64,000 bases of DNA, from assembly GCA_028688955.1 (NCBI GenBank), contig JAQTXD010000003.1, positions 1-64,000 on the forward strand, in the 5' to 3' direction. Below, piece after piece: positions 29,707 through 40,232 of the stretch; position 1 is the stretch's first letter, and every line of letters starts with the position of its first letter. Below the pieces are notes generated by a model. The model saw nothing but the letters and a program-made list of their open reading frames with translations. It was not told the DNA's origin and searched no databases. The position numbers and the translations under genes were made by a program. This DNA is from Desulfuromonadaceae bacterium. Its GTDB lineage: Bacteria > Desulfobacterota > Desulfuromonadia > Geobacterales > Pseudopelobacteraceae.

Positions 29707-30411
29707 CTACTTCAAAAAAAATCTGGCCGCTTTTACAACAATATCAAAGAGATCCGGGTCAGAGTTTCGTGCGCTGCCGCCAAACAGATCGAAACCGGAA
29801 TCATCCGTGTACGAACCGCCGGATGCTGATTGTGCCCCTTGTTGCCGTTTCCCCCGTTCCAATTCCCGCAGTTCCTGTTTTCTCTGTTCGTCCTCTCGCT
29901 GCTGCTGCAGCAGCTTGCCACCCGCTTTCATCCATTCAAACAGATGGCCCAACTCGCCACCGTCAAGCCAGACGCCGTGTTCACGGCAGCGGTCGATAAT
30001 AACGCCGCTTTTTACACCGAAATTAACCCGGTTCATGATGGTGCTGCAAACGGGACACTTGATGTAGGAGACGCCGTATTCACTTTTTTTCAGTGTATTG
30101 ATACTGTCCAGTTGGCTCCTGTTGATGACGAATACGTTGGTAACTGTTGCTTCGAGCAGGGCTTCGAGTTCGTTGGGATCAAAGAATAACCCGAAGCATT
30201 CGTCACACCGTTCGATGAAAAAACGGCCGTTTACGTTCAGGTCTATTGTTTTCAGTTTGATGGTACAGCGTGGGCAGACCCGTTCGGATTCGAGTTCGTG
30301 GGTCGTATAGTAATGAACACCTGCAAGGTCCGTATCGTTGCGGCTGCCGCAATACGCGCAATGAATCGAATCCTGGGGAAGGGGGGCTGAACAGCTGCTG
30401 CAATGTGCCAC
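29707..30411 (-). CDS. Zinc-ribbon (TFIIB-type zf) protein
   Basis: CSSCSAPLPQDSIHCAYCGSRND; CPRCTIKLKTIDLNVNGRFFIERCDECFGLFFDPNELEALL; CPVCSTIMNRVNF..GVIIDRCREHGVWLDGGEL. Confidence 0.85.
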   Translation of the reverse strand: MAHCSSCSAPLPQDSIHCAYCGSRNDTDLAGVHYYTTHELESERVCPRCTIKLKTIDLNVNGRFFIERCDECFGLFFDPNELEALLEATVTNVFVINRSQLDSINTLKKSEYGVSYIKCPVCSTIMNRVNFGVKSGVIIDRCREHGVWLDGGELGHLFEWMKAGGKLLQQQREDEQRKQELRELERGKRQQGAQSASGGSYTDDSGFDLFGGSARNSDPDLFDIVVKAARFFLK

Positions 30412-30427
30412 GGTGCCTCCTGGGAAA

Positions 30428-31522
30428 TTATGCCGGTAGCGGCGGTGGGGTCGCCTCAAATGCGCTTTTGAGTTCAGTGAATGTTTCCGCTTTTTCCCAG
30501 CCAGTCATCCCCGTTTTCCAGAGCAGGGTTCCAGTGGTGACCGTTCCCGTGCTGATAGAGCTGATAATTGTCTGCAGGTCGAACGGCCCTGTCTTTGTAC
30601 CGTTGCTCCCTACGAAGTATACTTCTCCCGGAAGTGGCGGAGGGATCCTGGGTGTTGCTTCCGACGAGGTTGCCACTACTTTGCCCAGTTGATTTGCCAT
30701 GGCAAAACCGATACCCATGCCGACGCCTGTCGAGGCCTCGCCACCCGGATTTTTTGCCGCCGCTTCCATGGCTTGTGCAGCCTGAAATTTGGTGAAATTA
30801 TCCAGGTTTCCGATAATCCCCATGCTGCTCTTTTTATCCAGCGCGGCTTCAACCTCCAGCGGCAGGGATATGTTCTCGATAAGGAGCTTGGTGATTTCAA
30901 TACCGTACTCCAGAAACTCCGGTGCAATTTTCTTCGTCAACCACATTGATAATTCAGTGTAGTTGGCAGCCAGATCAAGAAGCGGGATACCACTTTCTCC
31001 GATCATATCTGCAAAACGGCTGACAATAAGGTTCCGCAGCTGCTCACTGATATCATCAAGCGTAAAATGTCCACCGGTGCCGACGATTTCCTCTATGAAT
31101 GTGGCCGGCTCATCCACCCGTACCACGTAGGTCCCGAATGACCTCAGGCGTACCGGTCCGAATTCCTGATCACGCAGCATGACCGGATTTTTTGTTCCCC
31201 ATTTGAGGTTGGTAAAATTGCGTGTGCTGACAAAATAGATTTCTGCTTTGAAGGGACTGTGAAATCCGTATTTCCATCCCAAAAGGGTTGTGAGAATCGG
31301 CAGGTTTTTGGTGGTCAGGGAATGCTGGCCGGGGGGGAACACGTCGGCAATCTTTCCCCTGTCCACAAATACCGCAGCTTGCGACTGCCGCACAATCAGT
31401 TGGGCGCCGTACTTTATTTCATTGTCAAAGCGGGGAAACCGCCAGACCAACGTATCGCTTGAATCGTCAGTCCATTCGATGATGTCCAGAAGTTCTGCGG
31501 CCGCTTTTTCCCATAACGACAT
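30428..31522 (-). CDS. SPFH-domain (virion core protein-like) protein with C-terminal GYF_2 domain
   Basis: SPFH-like N-terminal region (VWRFPRFDNEIKYGAQLIVRQSQAAVFVDRGKIADVFPPGQHSLTTKNLPILTTL); C-terminal VYFVGSNGTKTGPFDLQTIISSISTG. Confidence 0.85.
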   Translation of the reverse strand: MSLWEKAAAELLDIIEWTDDSSDTLVWRFPRFDNEIKYGAQLIVRQSQAAVFVDRGKIADVFPPGQHSLTTKNLPILTTLLGWKYGFHSPFKAEIYFVSTRNFTNLKWGTKNPVMLRDQEFGPVRLRSFGTYVVRVDEPATFIEEIVGTGGHFTLDDISEQLRNLIVSRFADMIGESGIPLLDLAANYTELSMWLTKKIAPEFLEYGIEITKLLIENISLPLEVEAALDKKSSMGIIGNLDNFTKFQAAQAMEAAAKNPGGEASTGVGMGIGFAMANQLGKVVATSSEATPRIPPPLPGEVYFVGSNGTKTGPFDLQTIISSISTGTVTTGTLLWKTGMTGWEKAETFTELKSAFEATPPPLPA

Positions 31523-31767
31523 GATGTACCTCCCGTCGGCGATAGTATCGGTCTGATTGTTTGATTTATGAATCCGTCGAACTATATGTTTTTGCCTCTA
31601 CAAAGTCAAATGCCGGTAATATGCCTTCAGAGGTGGCTTTTTGTGCCGTATGGGCGTATAGAGTGAACGCATACTGCTGTGCCTGTCAGTTGAAAAATAT
31701 TGAAATATCTGTTAAAAGGGCAGGCGTGTAGTCGGCACTGTCCCACATGACCAATAAAAGAGAGTCC

Positions 31768-33027
31768 ATGAATAGAAATTTTTCCATACTCGCACTCCTT
31801 CTGATTTTCAGCCTGTTTACCCCACTGGCTGCCCTGGCGGCCAAGAAAAAAAATGTATCTTTTAGCGACCAGACATCCGCATCGCAGCGCCCTGCAGCTG
31901 TCCTGAACGAGATGAAGCACTGGTCGAATCCAGATTATACCAGGATTTCATTGGAACTCGATCGCGATGTCACCTGGGAAACCCATGAACTTGGTACCAG
32001 CGCCCCTGGTAAGCCGGGCCGTGTATATATCGATCTGAAACGAACGAGACTGGGTAAGGGTGTCAGGGATATCACAATTGGTGATGGATTGCTGAGAGGT
32101 GCCCGTGTCGGTCAGTATAAGGCAGAGGTGGTGAGGGTGGTGCTGGATACCCAGAACATCAAAGACTACAAGATTTTTCCTCTGTCCAACCCGGCCCGGC
32201 TGGTCATTGATGTTCGGGGAGAGCGGCCAACAGAGATTTCACGGCTGGAGACGTCCGTGAGTGCCATGCCTGAACGGGTGTTGGTGCCGAAGCTTGAGGA
32301 GCAGCCTCCTGCAGTAGAAAAAAAGTCGTTGTCGCGCAAAAGACCGATCATCTCAAAAATAAGGCGGATTGTGGTTGATCCGGGCCATGGTGGCCATGAT
32401 CCGGGTGCGGTCGGACCGAGCGGAATTCAGGAAAAAGATGTTGTGCTGGCGATTGGACTCAGGTTACGGGAGCTGTTCAGGGAAGAGCTGGGTGTTGATG
32501 TCGTTATGACACGTTCAACCGACGTTTTTATCCCGTTGGAGGAGCGTACGGCAATTGCAAATAAGGTGGGGGCAGACCTGTTTCTGTCTGTGCATGCCAA
32601 CGCGGCTCCCAATCGGTCTGCCGCCGGCATTGAAACCTATTATCTCAACCTGGCCAAAACGGACAAGGTCGCCCAATTGGCTGCCAAGGAAAACGGGACG
32701 TCACTTGAAAAAGTCAGTGTATTGCAGGCAATTCTGTTTGATCTGATGGCAAACTATAAATTGAACGATTCGGCTCATCTCGCCGATGAGGTGCAAAAAT
32801 CCCTCCATAAAAAAATCCGCTCCAGTCACTCCGATGTCAAAAATCTTGGGGTCAAGCAGGGTCCGTTCTATGTGCTGGTTGGAGCCTCCATGCCCAGCAT
32901 TCTTGTTGAAACAGCATTCCTCTCAAATGCCACCGAAGAATCCCGCCTCAAAGACCCCGCGTATCAGGAAATGACAGCCGAAGGAATTCTGGACGGCGTC
33001 CGCAGGTATATACTCAGCTTGAAATAA
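31768..33027 (+). CDS. N-acetylmuramoyl-L-alanine amidase with AMIN domain
   Basis: Signal peptide; RIVVDPGHGGHDPGAVGPSGIQEKDVVLAI; LSVHANAAPN; PSILVETAFLSN. Confidence 0.93.
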   Translation: MNRNFSILALLLIFSLFTPLAALAAKKKNVSFSDQTSASQRPAAVLNEMKHWSNPDYTRISLELDRDVTWETHELGTSAPGKPGRVYIDLKRTRLGKGVRDITIGDGLLRGARVGQYKAEVVRVVLDTQNIKDYKIFPLSNPARLVIDVRGERPTEISRLETSVSAMPERVLVPKLEEQPPAVEKKSLSRKRPIISKIRRIVVDPGHGGHDPGAVGPSGIQEKDVVLAIGLRLRELFREELGVDVVMTRSTDVFIPLEERTAIANKVGADLFLSVHANAAPNRSAAGIETYYLNLAKTDKVAQLAAKENGTSLEKVSVLQAILFDLMANYKLNDSAHLADEVQKSLHKKIRSSHSDVKNLGVKQGPFYVLVGASMPSILVETAFLSNATEESRLKDPAYQEMTAEGILDGVRRYILSLK

Positions 33028-33559
33028 TTTTTTTCTCTGTATCAGACAATGCCTCCGCAATAGTCATACGGAGTTCGGTTGCAGTCCCGACCTGCGACAG
33101 ATAGATGGAATTTATTGCCACCAGCAGTGTGTTGAGCGTGTCAAGATCCACCACCTTTGAACCGGCGAGTGGTGAGGTCTGTTCGGTCATGTTGCGGGGG
33201 CAGCAATCGCTCTGTCTCCGGCCGTCAGCGCTGTAGATAATCGGAAATCCGTGGGTTCGGCAGATAATCGGGCGGGCTTTATACAGCAGGCAATGGTCGT
33301 GAAGCAGAAGCGGGCAGCGTTCACCGTCGGCTTGCTCCGCAACATGGCGACGAATCTCATCTGCCTGCCATTCAGACAGGCCCAGCAAAGCTTCCCGCAT
33401 GGCGGCGGCTTCCACCGGGAAAATGGTTATGGATGTGCAACAGGAGCTGCAGCCTGCCGAACAGGTTATCTGCTCCCCCAGCATTGCCGCAATCGCACTG
33501 CAGAGGGCCTCAACCTTCACGATCAACTGCCGGTAGTTATCAAGGGTGTGTGATGTCAC
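33014..33559 (-). CDS. YkgJ family cysteine cluster protein
   Basis: CSAGCSSCCTSITIFPVEAAAM, CPLLLHDHCLLYKARPIICRTHGFP. Confidence 0.88.
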   Translation of the reverse strand: MTSHTLDNYRQLIVKVEALCSAIAAMLGEQITCSAGCSSCCTSITIFPVEAAAMREALLGLSEWQADEIRRHVAEQADGERCPLLLHDHCLLYKARPIICRTHGFPIIYSADGRRQSDCCPRNMTEQTSPLAGSKVVDLDTLNTLLVAINSIYLSQVGTATELRMTIAEALSDTEKKIISS

Positions 33560-33576
33560 AGCTGATGAACTGATTG

Positions 33577-34662
33577 CTAATTCCCTTCGCTCTGCGCCTT
33601 TAAGGCTTCCATCTGGTAATGAGCACGCAGGGCATCAGTAATTTCGGCAATATCGCCCGTCATAATCGAATCGAGACGGTACAGGGTCAGGCCGATGCGG
33701 TGATCGGTCATGCGCCCTTGGGGGAAGTTGTAGGTGCGGATACGTTCACTGCGGTCGCCCGAACCGACCTGCTGCTTGCGGTCTGCGGCCAGTTTCGAAT
33801 CCTGCGCCTGCTGGATCGTATCAAGGATACGGGTTTTAAGAACTTTCATGGCGGTGGCGCGGTTTTTTATCTGGCTGCGCTCCTCCTGGCAGGCGACAAC
33901 AGTGCCGGTCGGCAGGTGGGTGATGCGTACGGCTGAGTCAGTGGTATTGACGTGCTGACCACCGGCACCGGAAGAACGATACACATCTATTTTCAAGTCC
34001 TCCGGACGGATGTCTATGTCGACATCTTCGGCTTCCGGCATAATTGCCACGGTGCAGGCGCTGGTGTGTATCCTACCCTGAGCTTCGGTTTCCGGTACGC
34101 GCTGGACACGATGGGTGCCGGATTCATACTTGAGCTTGGCAAAAACTCCGGTCCCCTCCACAGAAGCGATAATTTCTTTGTAGCCGCCCCGTTCCGACTC
34201 GGAGGAAGAGACGATTTCAACCTTCCAGCGGTTGGCATCGGCATAGCGGGAATACATGCGGAACAGGTCGCCTGCAAACAGGGCCGACTCATCCCCGCCG
34301 GTACCGGCGCGAATCTCCAGGATGACGCTCTTGTCGTCGTTTGGATCCTTGGGAAGCAGCAACAGGCGGATCTCTGCGTCAAGCTGTTCCTTCTCTGATT
34401 CAAGGCTTTTTAGCTCATCTTCAGCCATCTCTTTCATATCCGGGTCGGTCAGCAGTTCCTGATTGTCGGAAATGTCCGTCAGTACTTTCCGGTAGCGGCG
34501 ATAGGCCGCAACAAGTGCGCTCAGGTCGGAATGTTCACGGGAGAGTTTGCGGAACTCAGGTTGGTTGGATATTACGGTCGGGTCGGACAGCAGCGCTTCC
34601 AGTTCCTGATAACGTCGCTCCAATTCTTCTATCTTGTCCATCATCATACGGTTGATTTCCAA
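33577..34662 (-). CDS. prfA: Peptide chain release factor 1
   Basis: [25 protein letters not shown] (GGQ); full RF1 architecture; true start may be slightly internal. Confidence 0.97.
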   Translation of the reverse strand: MEINRMMMDKIEELERRYQELEALLSDPTVISNQPEFRKLSREHSDLSALVAAYRRYRKVLTDISDNQELLTDPDMKEMAEDELKSLESEKEQLDAEIRLLLLPKDPNDDKSVILEIRAGTGGDESALFAGDLFRMYSRYADANRWKVEIVSSSESERGGYKEIIASVEGTGVFAKLKYESGTHRVQRVPETEAQGRIHTSACTVAIMPEAEDVDIDIRPEDLKIDVYRSSGAGGQHVNTTDSAVRITHLPTGTVVACQEERSQIKNRATAMKVLKTRILDTIQQAQDSKLAADRKQQVGSGDRSERIRTYNFPQGRMTDHRIGLTLYRLDSIMTGDIAEITDALRAHYQMEALKAQSEGN

Positions 34663-34898
34663 TCGCTGCCATGGTACCGGCAGCGTCTCTCTTTAGATTG
34701 TGTTGGCAGGGTTTCTGCCTCACTACGGGCGGGGAGTATACCCCATTATGAAACGCTCCCCAAATAAAAAACCACGCTCTGTTTCGCTTCAGTGATTCAA
34801 AAAAATAAGAACAGTATTTTATAAAGTTCCCGGAGAAAACTGCCGAGAAGATAACCGGATTGTAAAACTACTTTAGTCAAGAAATGCGAGGCCACTCT

Positions 34899-35663
34899 AT
34901 GCAGTTGACAATTACACCGTCACTTCATCGCTCCGACCTGGACTATCGCAAGCAAAATTTTACGCAATTGCCTTCAAATGGCTCGCCTCACTTGTTGGCG
35001 CAACTTCGTGACCGGATTGAACTTTCCCGCGAGGCGCGGCAGAACGACCGGCATCACGATGAAGAGCACTCTGTCGATCAGGTAAATAATGCGCATCATG
35101 GTCGGAAAGACAATGCCCTCTTCGATTTCCTCACGTCATTGATTGAACAGATCAGCGGTACGCAGATCTCTGATCTGCAGCAGACTGTCCCTGTGGTCGC
35201 AGCACCTGCAGCGGGTATCGCCACTGCTTCTGCGCCTGCCGGTTCGCAGTCATCACTCTCGGTCCAGCAGAGCAGTCTTTCTGTCGAGTCCAGCACTTTT
35301 TCACTTGATGGATCAGTTACCACCTTGGATGGTGCCACGCTCACTTTTGCTTTGGATCTGCAGGTGATCCATGCTTCTGCCAACGCAAGTGCCTTCTCCC
35401 TAAACAGTGGGGCTGGTGGCTATAATTTCAGTTTTGCCGGCAGTTCGGCTGAGTTGACCAGCACCAGTTTCAGTTTTTCGCTCATCGCCAAGGCGCCGGA
35501 TGGTGCGGCAACCAACGCCAGCGGCGTGGGCACCTTCACCCTGAAAGATGATTTAAAAGTGTTTCAGCATGCGCTGAACCCGTTGTTCAAGGATTTTCTC
35601 CACGATGCCGGCATGCCTTCCGACAACCACGGTGTCAGTACTCTGCTAAGTACACTGGCGTAA
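34899..35663 (+). CDS. Uncharacterised Ser/Ala-rich beta-structured protein
   Basis: Clean 255-aa ORF with RBS-like gcgagg; no recognised domain. Confidence 0.6.
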   Translation: MQLTITPSLHRSDLDYRKQNFTQLPSNGSPHLLAQLRDRIELSREARQNDRHHDEEHSVDQVNNAHHGRKDNALFDFLTSLIEQISGTQISDLQQTVPVVAAPAAGIATASAPAGSQSSLSVQQSSLSVESSTFSLDGSVTTLDGATLTFALDLQVIHASANASAFSLNSGAGGYNFSFAGSSAELTSTSFSFSLIAKAPDGAATNASGVGTFTLKDDLKVFQHALNPLFKDFLHDAGMPSDNHGVSTLLSTLA

Positions 35664-35697
35664 CCAGCTCATACTCCGAGTCGTTCAAACCATAAAA

Positions 35698-35732
35698 AAC
35701 GGGCCGGATTTCAAAAATCCAGGCCCGTTATT
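35698..35732. terminator. Bidirectional terminator
   Basis: aaaacgggccggattt..aatccaggcccgtta hairpin between convergent genes. Confidence 0.85.
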
Positions 35733-35751
35733 ACGTGTTTCTGCTGCTTTG

Positions 35752-36627
35752 CTAAATAATCTTGTTCAGCGGATACTCTATGATGCCCTCGGCGCCCAGC
35801 TTGATGAGTTCCGGTACGACTCTGCGAACTTCTTTTTCCGACAGGATGCTTTCGATAGAGAGCCAATCAGAGTTGTAGAGATGAGACACGGTTGGATTTT
35901 TCAGGCTTGGAAGCAACTGTGTTATCGCATCGACCGTTGTTGCCGGCGCGTTCATTTTCAAGCCGACCATCCCTTCTGCTGCAAGTGATGACTTCAGCAG
36001 TGTTGCAATCTGGTCAATCTTTGCCCGCTTCCATGGATCTGCCCATGCTGCCTTGCTCGCCAGCAACACCGGCACCGATTCCATCAGTTCGCAGACTATG
36101 CGCAATCCGTTTGCTTTTATGGTGGAGCCGGTTTCGGTTACTTCGACAATGGCGTCGCAGAGCCCGTCGACAACCTTTGCTTCGGTGGCACCCCAGGAGA
36201 ATTCGACATTGACCGGGATGTTGCGCTCCGCAAAATAACGCTTGGTAAACCCAACCAGTTCAGTGGAAATAGTTGCTCCGTGAAGATCTTCCGGTTTCTG
36301 CACTGTTGAATCTGCATTGACCACCAATACCCAGCGGGCAGGGCGTCGTGAAACTTTCGAGTAGACCATTTCACACACTTCAACTACATCGGAGTCATTT
36401 TCCCTGACCCAGTCACGTCCGGCAATCCCGGCATCGATCGTCTGGCGCTCAACATAGCGAGCCATCTCCTGAGGACGAATCAGTTTGCAGTTCATTTCGG
36501 TGTCGTCAACACCGGGAAAGTAGCTGCGGGAGGAGATGCTTATCTGCCAACCGGCTTTTTTGAACAGGCCGACAGTCGCTTCCTCAAGGCTTCCCTTGGG
36601 AATGCCGAAATTCAGAATATTTGACAT
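35752..36627 (-). CDS. hisG: ATP phosphoribosyltransferase (long form)
   Basis: [52 protein letters not shown]; ~291 aa with HisG_C-type region. Confidence 0.94.
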   Translation of the reverse strand: MSNILNFGIPKGSLEEATVGLFKKAGWQISISSRSYFPGVDDTEMNCKLIRPQEMARYVERQTIDAGIAGRDWVRENDSDVVEVCEMVYSKVSRRPARWVLVVNADSTVQKPEDLHGATISTELVGFTKRYFAERNIPVNVEFSWGATEAKVVDGLCDAIVEVTETGSTIKANGLRIVCELMESVPVLLASKAAWADPWKRAKIDQIATLLKSSLAAEGMVGLKMNAPATTVDAITQLLPSLKNPTVSHLYNSDWLSIESILSEKEVRRVVPELIKLGAEGIIEYPLNKII

Positions 36628-36645
36628 GGAATCCCTCTCCCTTCG

Positions 36646-37026
36646 TTACGCTTTTTTATAGACTTCGTTTGGGTCAAACAGCGGTTTTGAGTGCTCCACC
36701 CACTGGCCGTCTTCCCATTTGACATAAAAACAGCTTCTGTTGCCGGTATGGCAGGCGGCCGGGCCGTTCTGCTTTACCTTGATGACAACGGTATCCGCGT
36801 CACAGTCGGTCAGGACTTCCATCACCTCTTGGGTGTTGCCGGACTCTTCACCCTTCATCCAGTACTTGTTGCGAGTGCGGCTGAAGAACCAGGTCTTACC
36901 GTCCTTCAACGTCAAATCAAGGGTTTTTTTATCCATAAACGCCACCATCAGAACGTCACCGTTTTCGTAATCCTGGATGACCGCTGGTATCAGCCCGCCC
37001 ATTTTGTCAAAATCTATCTGAATCAC
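36646..37026 (-). CDS. hisI: Phosphoribosyl-AMP cyclohydrolase
   Basis: [57 protein letters not shown]. Confidence 0.96.
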   Translation of the reverse strand: MIQIDFDKMGGLIPAVIQDYENGDVLMVAFMDKKTLDLTLKDGKTWFFSRTRNKYWMKGEESGNTQEVMEVLTDCDADTVVIKVKQNGPAACHTGNRSCFYVKWEDGQWVEHSKPLFDPNEVYKKA

Positions 37027-37058
37027 GTTCTATCCCCCCCCAAAGTGTAAAGAAAAAA

Positions 37059-37083
37059 CGCCCTGAAAACAGTCAGGGCGTCT
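37059..37083. terminator. Terminator hairpin
   Basis: acgccctgaaaacagtcagggcgt. Confidence 0.75.
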
Positions 37084-37146
37084 TAAAGAGTGTTCCGTAT
37101 AGCACGAAAGAAAGTATTTGTCAAAGCAAGTTACGCTGAATAAGTC

Positions 37147-39108
37147 TCAGGAACTCATCATTACTCTACTCAATTCAGCCTTAAGTTCTTTCATGTTATA
37201 CGGTTTGCGAATAAATCCTGAAGGGGTATGGGCGTCCATGCGGGAACTCATCTCCTCTTCATTGAATCCGCTGGCAAGTATTACCCTGCAATCCGGTCTT
37301 ATACCCCGTATTTCCCTCATGGCTATCAGTCCATCCATATTCGGCATGGTCAGGTCCAACAGAACAACAGCAATTTGGTCGGCATGTTCTCTGAATTTGG
37401 TGACCGCATCAATACCGTCACAGGCTGCAATAACCGTAAAGCCGCAGAGAGCTACCATTTTTGTACAGACCCTGAGGACAGATTTTTCATCATCAACTAC
37501 CAGAACCATACCGGAAAGCGGTTTTTCAGAGATCCCAGTGGGTTCCGGCGAAGTGAGTGCGTCCGGTACTTGCAGTACATCTTCAGGTGCTAATTCAGGA
37601 GCTGGAAACAATGCCCTGAAGGTTGTGCCGCAGCCGGACTCACTCTTCACAAACAACGCACCATTATGGGTTCTCATTATTCCCATAACGGCAGACATCC
37701 CGAGACCACGACCGGTAAATTTCGTCGTAAAGAATGGGTCGAAAAGGCGCTTCTGGGTTTCTTCACTCATGCCGCAGCCATTGTCGCTCACCTCAACAAA
37801 GATAAAGCGTCCCGCATCAGGCTTATCTTCAAGCACGCTTCCGGCAAGATAGTCGGGATCGTAATCCTGGACACCGGTTGATATACTGACAATGCCAGGT
37901 TGCTCAACGATGGACTCTGCTGCATTTGAGATTAAATTCATAACAACCTGTTGAATATGCGCTTCATCGGCCAGGATGATTGGAAGGTCTGTTGAAAGGT
38001 GCAATTCCATTCTCACCGCCGAAGAGGCGGCAGTCCGCAGCATATCAGCATTTTCCCTGACCATTGTATTGAGGTTCAGTGGCTTTTTAGTGACGGTCCC
38101 CTTGCCTACATAGGTCAGCATCATACCGGCAAGCAGGGCGGCACGTGAGGCCGAGTTCATGGCCTGGCTTATATATTGTTGAGCTGCTGAATTTCGATCA
38201 AGATTCAAGGCGGCCAATTCAATATTGCCTTGAATTGATTGCAGCAAATTGTTGAAGTCGTGTGCGATTCCACTCGCCATAACTCCCAGGCTCTCCAGTT
38301 TCTGTGCCTGAAACATCTGACGTTCAAAATCCAGCCGTTCTGTCTGGAGGCGGGTATTGTCCTCGTTACGCTCCTGTAAGGCATTTGCCAGTTTGTTGAT
38401 GGCCTGAGCCGCCCTGCTGGGTTCGTCATCGGAGTCAATTTCGATTCTGGAGGTAAAGTTGCCGTCCTGCATGGTCTGGATGCCGTTCATAAGAACGTTG
38501 AATGAACGGGTCAGTTTCCGAAGTACCAGATAGCTGCACCCTGAGACCGAAAGCCAGAAGACAATGGCTGCACTGACCGAGATAATGACAGCTTTCCGGA
38601 CGGCGAGTGAAAGGTCCTCGGTGCTCCGCTCAATTCGTACGGTGCCGAGCAGGTCTGTTGTGGTCTTGTTGTTGGTACCGGTTAGGGCCGCCTCTAAAGA
38701 ATCCATAAACGGGTCACCGCGAACTTCAGCTGATTGTTCGATAGTCTCGGATGATTCTGGAGGGTCTGGTGAGTGGTTCGTGGAGTGGACTTCGACCAGG
38801 ACGGTGCCATCAGCTGAACTAACTGAAACCGTTCTGATTTCCGGTGTTGTGACCATTTCCTTGGCGATCATTTTCAGCATCTCGCGGTCATCAGCATACA
38901 GCGGTATTCGTACGGCATCTGCCAGGCGCAGTGCCCGTAACTGCAGTTGCTCTGAGGCTTCATGGTGGTACGATTGACGTTCGCTGATAATATACATGCT
39001 GCACAGCAGGCAGGCGATCAGGAAGGTTAGAAGTGTGAAAATGAAGAAAAGCTTGAATTGGAAGCTGGTGCGAAAGTGTGACCATTGTGTATATGGCGAC
39101 ATGGCCAA
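37147..39108 (-). CDS. Hybrid sensor histidine kinase (TM-HAMP-HisKA-HATPase-REC)
   Basis: [79 protein letters not shown]. Confidence 0.92.
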   Translation of the reverse strand: MAMSPYTQWSHFRTSFQFKLFFIFTLLTFLIACLLCSMYIISERQSYHHEASEQLQLRALRLADAVRIPLYADDREMLKMIAKEMVTTPEIRTVSVSSADGTVLVEVHSTNHSPDPPESSETIEQSAEVRGDPFMDSLEAALTGTNNKTTTDLLGTVRIERSTEDLSLAVRKAVIISVSAAIVFWLSVSGCSYLVLRKLTRSFNVLMNGIQTMQDGNFTSRIEIDSDDEPSRAAQAINKLANALQERNEDNTRLQTERLDFERQMFQAQKLESLGVMASGIAHDFNNLLQSIQGNIELAALNLDRNSAAQQYISQAMNSASRAALLAGMMLTYVGKGTVTKKPLNLNTMVRENADMLRTAASSAVRMELHLSTDLPIILADEAHIQQVVMNLISNAAESIVEQPGIVSISTGVQDYDPDYLAGSVLEDKPDAGRFIFVEVSDNGCGMSEETQKRLFDPFFTTKFTGRGLGMSAVMGIMRTHNGALFVKSESGCGTTFRALFPAPELAPEDVLQVPDALTSPEPTGISEKPLSGMVLVVDDEKSVLRVCTKMVALCGFTVIAACDGIDAVTKFREHADQIAVVLLDLTMPNMDGLIAMREIRGIRPDCRVILASGFNEEEMSSRMDAHTPSGFIRKPYNMKELKAELSRVMMSS

Positions 39109-39804
39109 CCTCTCACAATATGGATAGATTTACCTGATTTTATGTATAAAACTACATCAGGGAGCGTGAGAGAAGACAGATATCATGACAGGATTCGTAT
39201 CGCAACTGTAATATATAAGCAGTATAAGGTGATACCATTCTGTGCAAATTAGTTGCGATAAAATGTCTTCATATAACATATTGCGTTTCAAATATTTCCA
39301 GTTGAATGCATTTAGGCAGGAAGCAGCAAATCTATAGGGTATAGCCCCAATTGACTAGCTTATCTGATAGTTATCGACTCACTGCCTATTTTTTAGGAAA
39401 TTAATATTTCCACGATTTGAAACATATTTCTGTATCGTTAAAAATATATATTGACACGTAATTACAGGTAGTTATGACCAGTGCTTATTCACTATGCAAA
39501 CCGATAAAGCACCGGATTACATATGACAATTTTGAAAGTTATCCACCTCTTCAACAGGGTTATCCACACTTTTTGTGGAAAGGATGTATCCTCCCGAAGT
39601 TACTGTCTCGGTTGTTTCACCCTGGTAGTAAAGAGGCAATACGATAATTGTAAGGTGATTTGTGGGAAATATATGCGAGGTGTCTATACAACTGACGAAG
39701 TATACTCGCTATAAATAATTTTCAACAGACTGTTTTTTAATTTTTTATGGTCTATACTGAAATCAGTTGGAAGGCAGTATAAATCACACAAAGGAGGGCT
39801 TACT

Positions 39805-39849
39805 ATTGACAGACGAGACTCCACCATGTGGAATCGGACATAGTTTTTG
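39805..39849 (+). other. Possible leader/small ORF with strong RBS
   Basis: aaggagggcttacta-TTG reading MTDETPPCGIGHSF*, followed ~70 nt later by a terminator hairpin. Confidence 0.25.
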
Positions 39850-39919
39850 AGAGTATTCCGGTCGAAAGTACATGATCGGGAAAAACCTAAAAGGTAATCA
39901 AATATGTGATGAAGAGAGA

Positions 39920-39950
39920 GGCCCACCGATTAATTGGTGGGCTTTTTATT
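39920..39950 (+). terminator. Rho-independent terminator
   Basis: gcccaccgattaattggtgggctttttatt; no annotated gene immediately upstream on the plus strand. Confidence 0.8.
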
Positions 39951-40164
39951 ATGACTCAACTGTCGCATCGACATAATCGGAGGAATCGCCATTGTTTATG
40001 CGGACTGAGTTGGTATTTTTCAGGCCGGAATGAGCATAATCCGTCGTATTGTGGCCGGTATATCGTAAAAAATAGCGGTCTGGCGAAGCCTGAATCCGCC
40101 CCGCAATAAAATCCGGGATTCCCGTGAGTACCTGCTGAAACGTCCGGCTGCTTACCGATATCCA

Positions 40165-40200
40165 TATAGAAAGGCCACCCAAAAACTGAGATGGCCTTTC
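40165..40200. terminator. Terminator hairpin downstream of the small membrane protein gene
   Basis: aaaggccacccaaaaactgagatggcctttc. Confidence 0.7.
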
Positions 40201-40232
40201 ACATGCCTGCCTGTTCAACTACTCTTCCGAGA

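Noticed and set aside
33014-33027. 14-bp convergent overlap of the amidase and YkgJ genes
   Set aside because: Short convergent overlaps are common in compact genomes; not evidence of a special mechanism.
39949-40218. 89-aa minus-strand ORF downstream of the small membrane protein
   Set aside because: Its N-terminus runs through a terminator hairpin and it has no RBS. It may be a decayed gene (…DRYFLRYTGHNTTDYAHSGLKNTNSVRINNGDSSDYVDATVES) but I could not identify a family.
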